DNA of 64,000 bases from Stereum hirsutum FP-91666 SS1 (taxonomy: Eukaryota; Basidiomycota; Agaricomycetes; Russulales; Stereaceae): contig NW_006763135.1 of NCBI RefSeq assembly GCF_000264905.1, positions 512,931 through 576,930 on the forward strand, in the 5' to 3' direction. Shown here in pieces: positions 63,535 to 64,000 of this stretch. A model generated the notes under the pieces. That model saw nothing but the letters and a program-made list of their open reading frames with translations. It made no database searches and was not told the origin of the DNA. Position 1 is the stretch's first letter. Every line of letters begins with the position of its first letter. The translations under genes were made by a program, and so were the position numbers.

Positions 63535-64000
63535 TTACGTAGATGGAATACATTCATGAGAGTGATAATCAATAAATTGGTTAAGGTAGAAGGCTTTGAA
63601 AGCAGAAAGGGAGTCGGAATGTTGAAATGAGTGGGGTATTCTTGTGTTACCAAAGACCGGGAGTAAATGACAAGCACGAACAAAGCATTCTAAGTGAATC
63701 AAACCAACGGAACGTCGACCTCCAACCTTCTCAGGGCGTACAATCCACATCCCAGTCACTTCATCAGGCTCTTCATCGGGTATGAACCAATTAACAAGAG
63801 CACAAGGGTAAAGAACATGGTCATGGACAAAAGAGATAAAACGAAGAACACGGCAAACAAACATTCCATCCAAACGATCATCGGGCTGTGTACCAACCTG
63901 AACAAGGGCAGTATCACGCCGTTCACGAGCATTATACCAGCGGTCAGTACTCCGAATGTACTCCCGACGCATACCTCCCGGTCCTGAAAGCTCACTAGGA
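63535..64000 (-). CDS. Plavaka-like transposase, C-terminal part (runs off window)
   Basis: An open frame runs from the window edge to a stop at 63535. The order of blocks is characteristic of the ends of Agaricomycete Plavaka transposases: RREYIRSTDRWYNARERRDT, then GMFVCRVLRFISFVHDHVLY, PCALVNWFIPDEEPDEVTGM with WIVRPE, SVGLIHLECFVRACHLLPVF, and LSAFKAFYLNQFIDYHSHEC. Family members end with a similar DAF.A.YVNK..DHH.HE. No stop or frameshift is seen in the visible 155 codons, so the element may be young. The DDE catalytic core would lie upstream, outside the window. The gene is adjacent to the kinase remnant and on the same strand. Confidence 0.8.
   Translation of the reverse strand, partial: PSELSGPGGMRREYIRSTDRWYNARERRDTALVQVGTQPDDRLDGMFVCRVLRFISFVHDHVLYPCALVNWFIPDEEPDEVTGMWIVRPEKVGGRRSVGLIHLECFVRACHLLPVFGNTRIPHSFQHSDSLSAFKAFYLNQFIDYHSHECIPST

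Larger units (their letters stand above)
63413..64000 (-). mobile_element. 3' end of a Plavaka-like (CACTA-type) DNA transposon, truncated by the window edge
   Basis: Defined by the transposase end at 63535 and the inverted repeat at 63421-63461. The other terminus lies beyond 64000, so target-site duplication and full terminal repeats cannot be checked. The left limit at 63413 is an estimate. Confidence 0.6.

Overview
The window is fungal nuclear DNA, most likely from an Agaricomycete (mushroom-forming basidiomycete). Genes carry many short introns of about 48-100 bp with GT-AG ends, intergenic gaps are short, and several families are typical of that class: a DUF6533 seven-helix protein, expanded sedolisins, GMC oxidoreductases, a Crinkler-like protein and a Plavaka-type transposase. 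Exons were joined by eye, so internal splice sites are approximate unless stated. Species cannot be named from the sequence.

Layout: 0.9-1.9 kb encodes protein phosphatase inhibitor 2 (+). 3.1-5.1 kb encodes a DUF6533 membrane protein (+). 5.4-18.2 kb is a minus-strand block of three paralogous secreted sedolisins (S53 tripeptidyl peptidases), with an unrelated multi-exon hypothetical gene between the second and third. 18.7-20.0 kb is a gene with two in-frame stops. 20.1-24.2 kb is a tandem duplication of a roughly 2.05 kb unit, each copy carrying a protein-kinase-like gene. A small two-exon gene follows at 24.8 kb.

26.1-39.1 kb is mostly housekeeping: TIP41 (-) and dynein light intermediate chain (+) are divergent. 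They are followed by a Crinkler-like NTPase-nuclease gene with an in-frame TAG (-), a large disordered protein (+), and the divergent pair Tls1/C9orf78 (-) and SurE-like phosphatase (+), the latter with an in-frame TGA. 39.5-53.1 kb holds four redox enzymes: a cytochrome P450, two GMC oxidoreductases and a short-chain dehydrogenase. This may be a small metabolic or lignocellulose-related cluster. 54.4-58.3 kb is one long membrane protein gene with a disordered tail, and 59.2-60.8 kb a hypothetical gene. 62.7-64.0 kb holds the C-terminal part of a kinase abutting the 3' end of a Plavaka-like transposase that runs off the window.

The points most worth a second look are these: (1) the two kinase copies keep 225 bp of upstream/start-codon sequence identical while their proteins differ at roughly one residue in nine; (2) in-frame stops sit in three otherwise well-preserved genes; (3) a kinase has its N-lobe missing exactly where a transposon begins; (4) the sedolisin and oxidoreductase clusters. 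No wholly new system could be proven from sequence alone.
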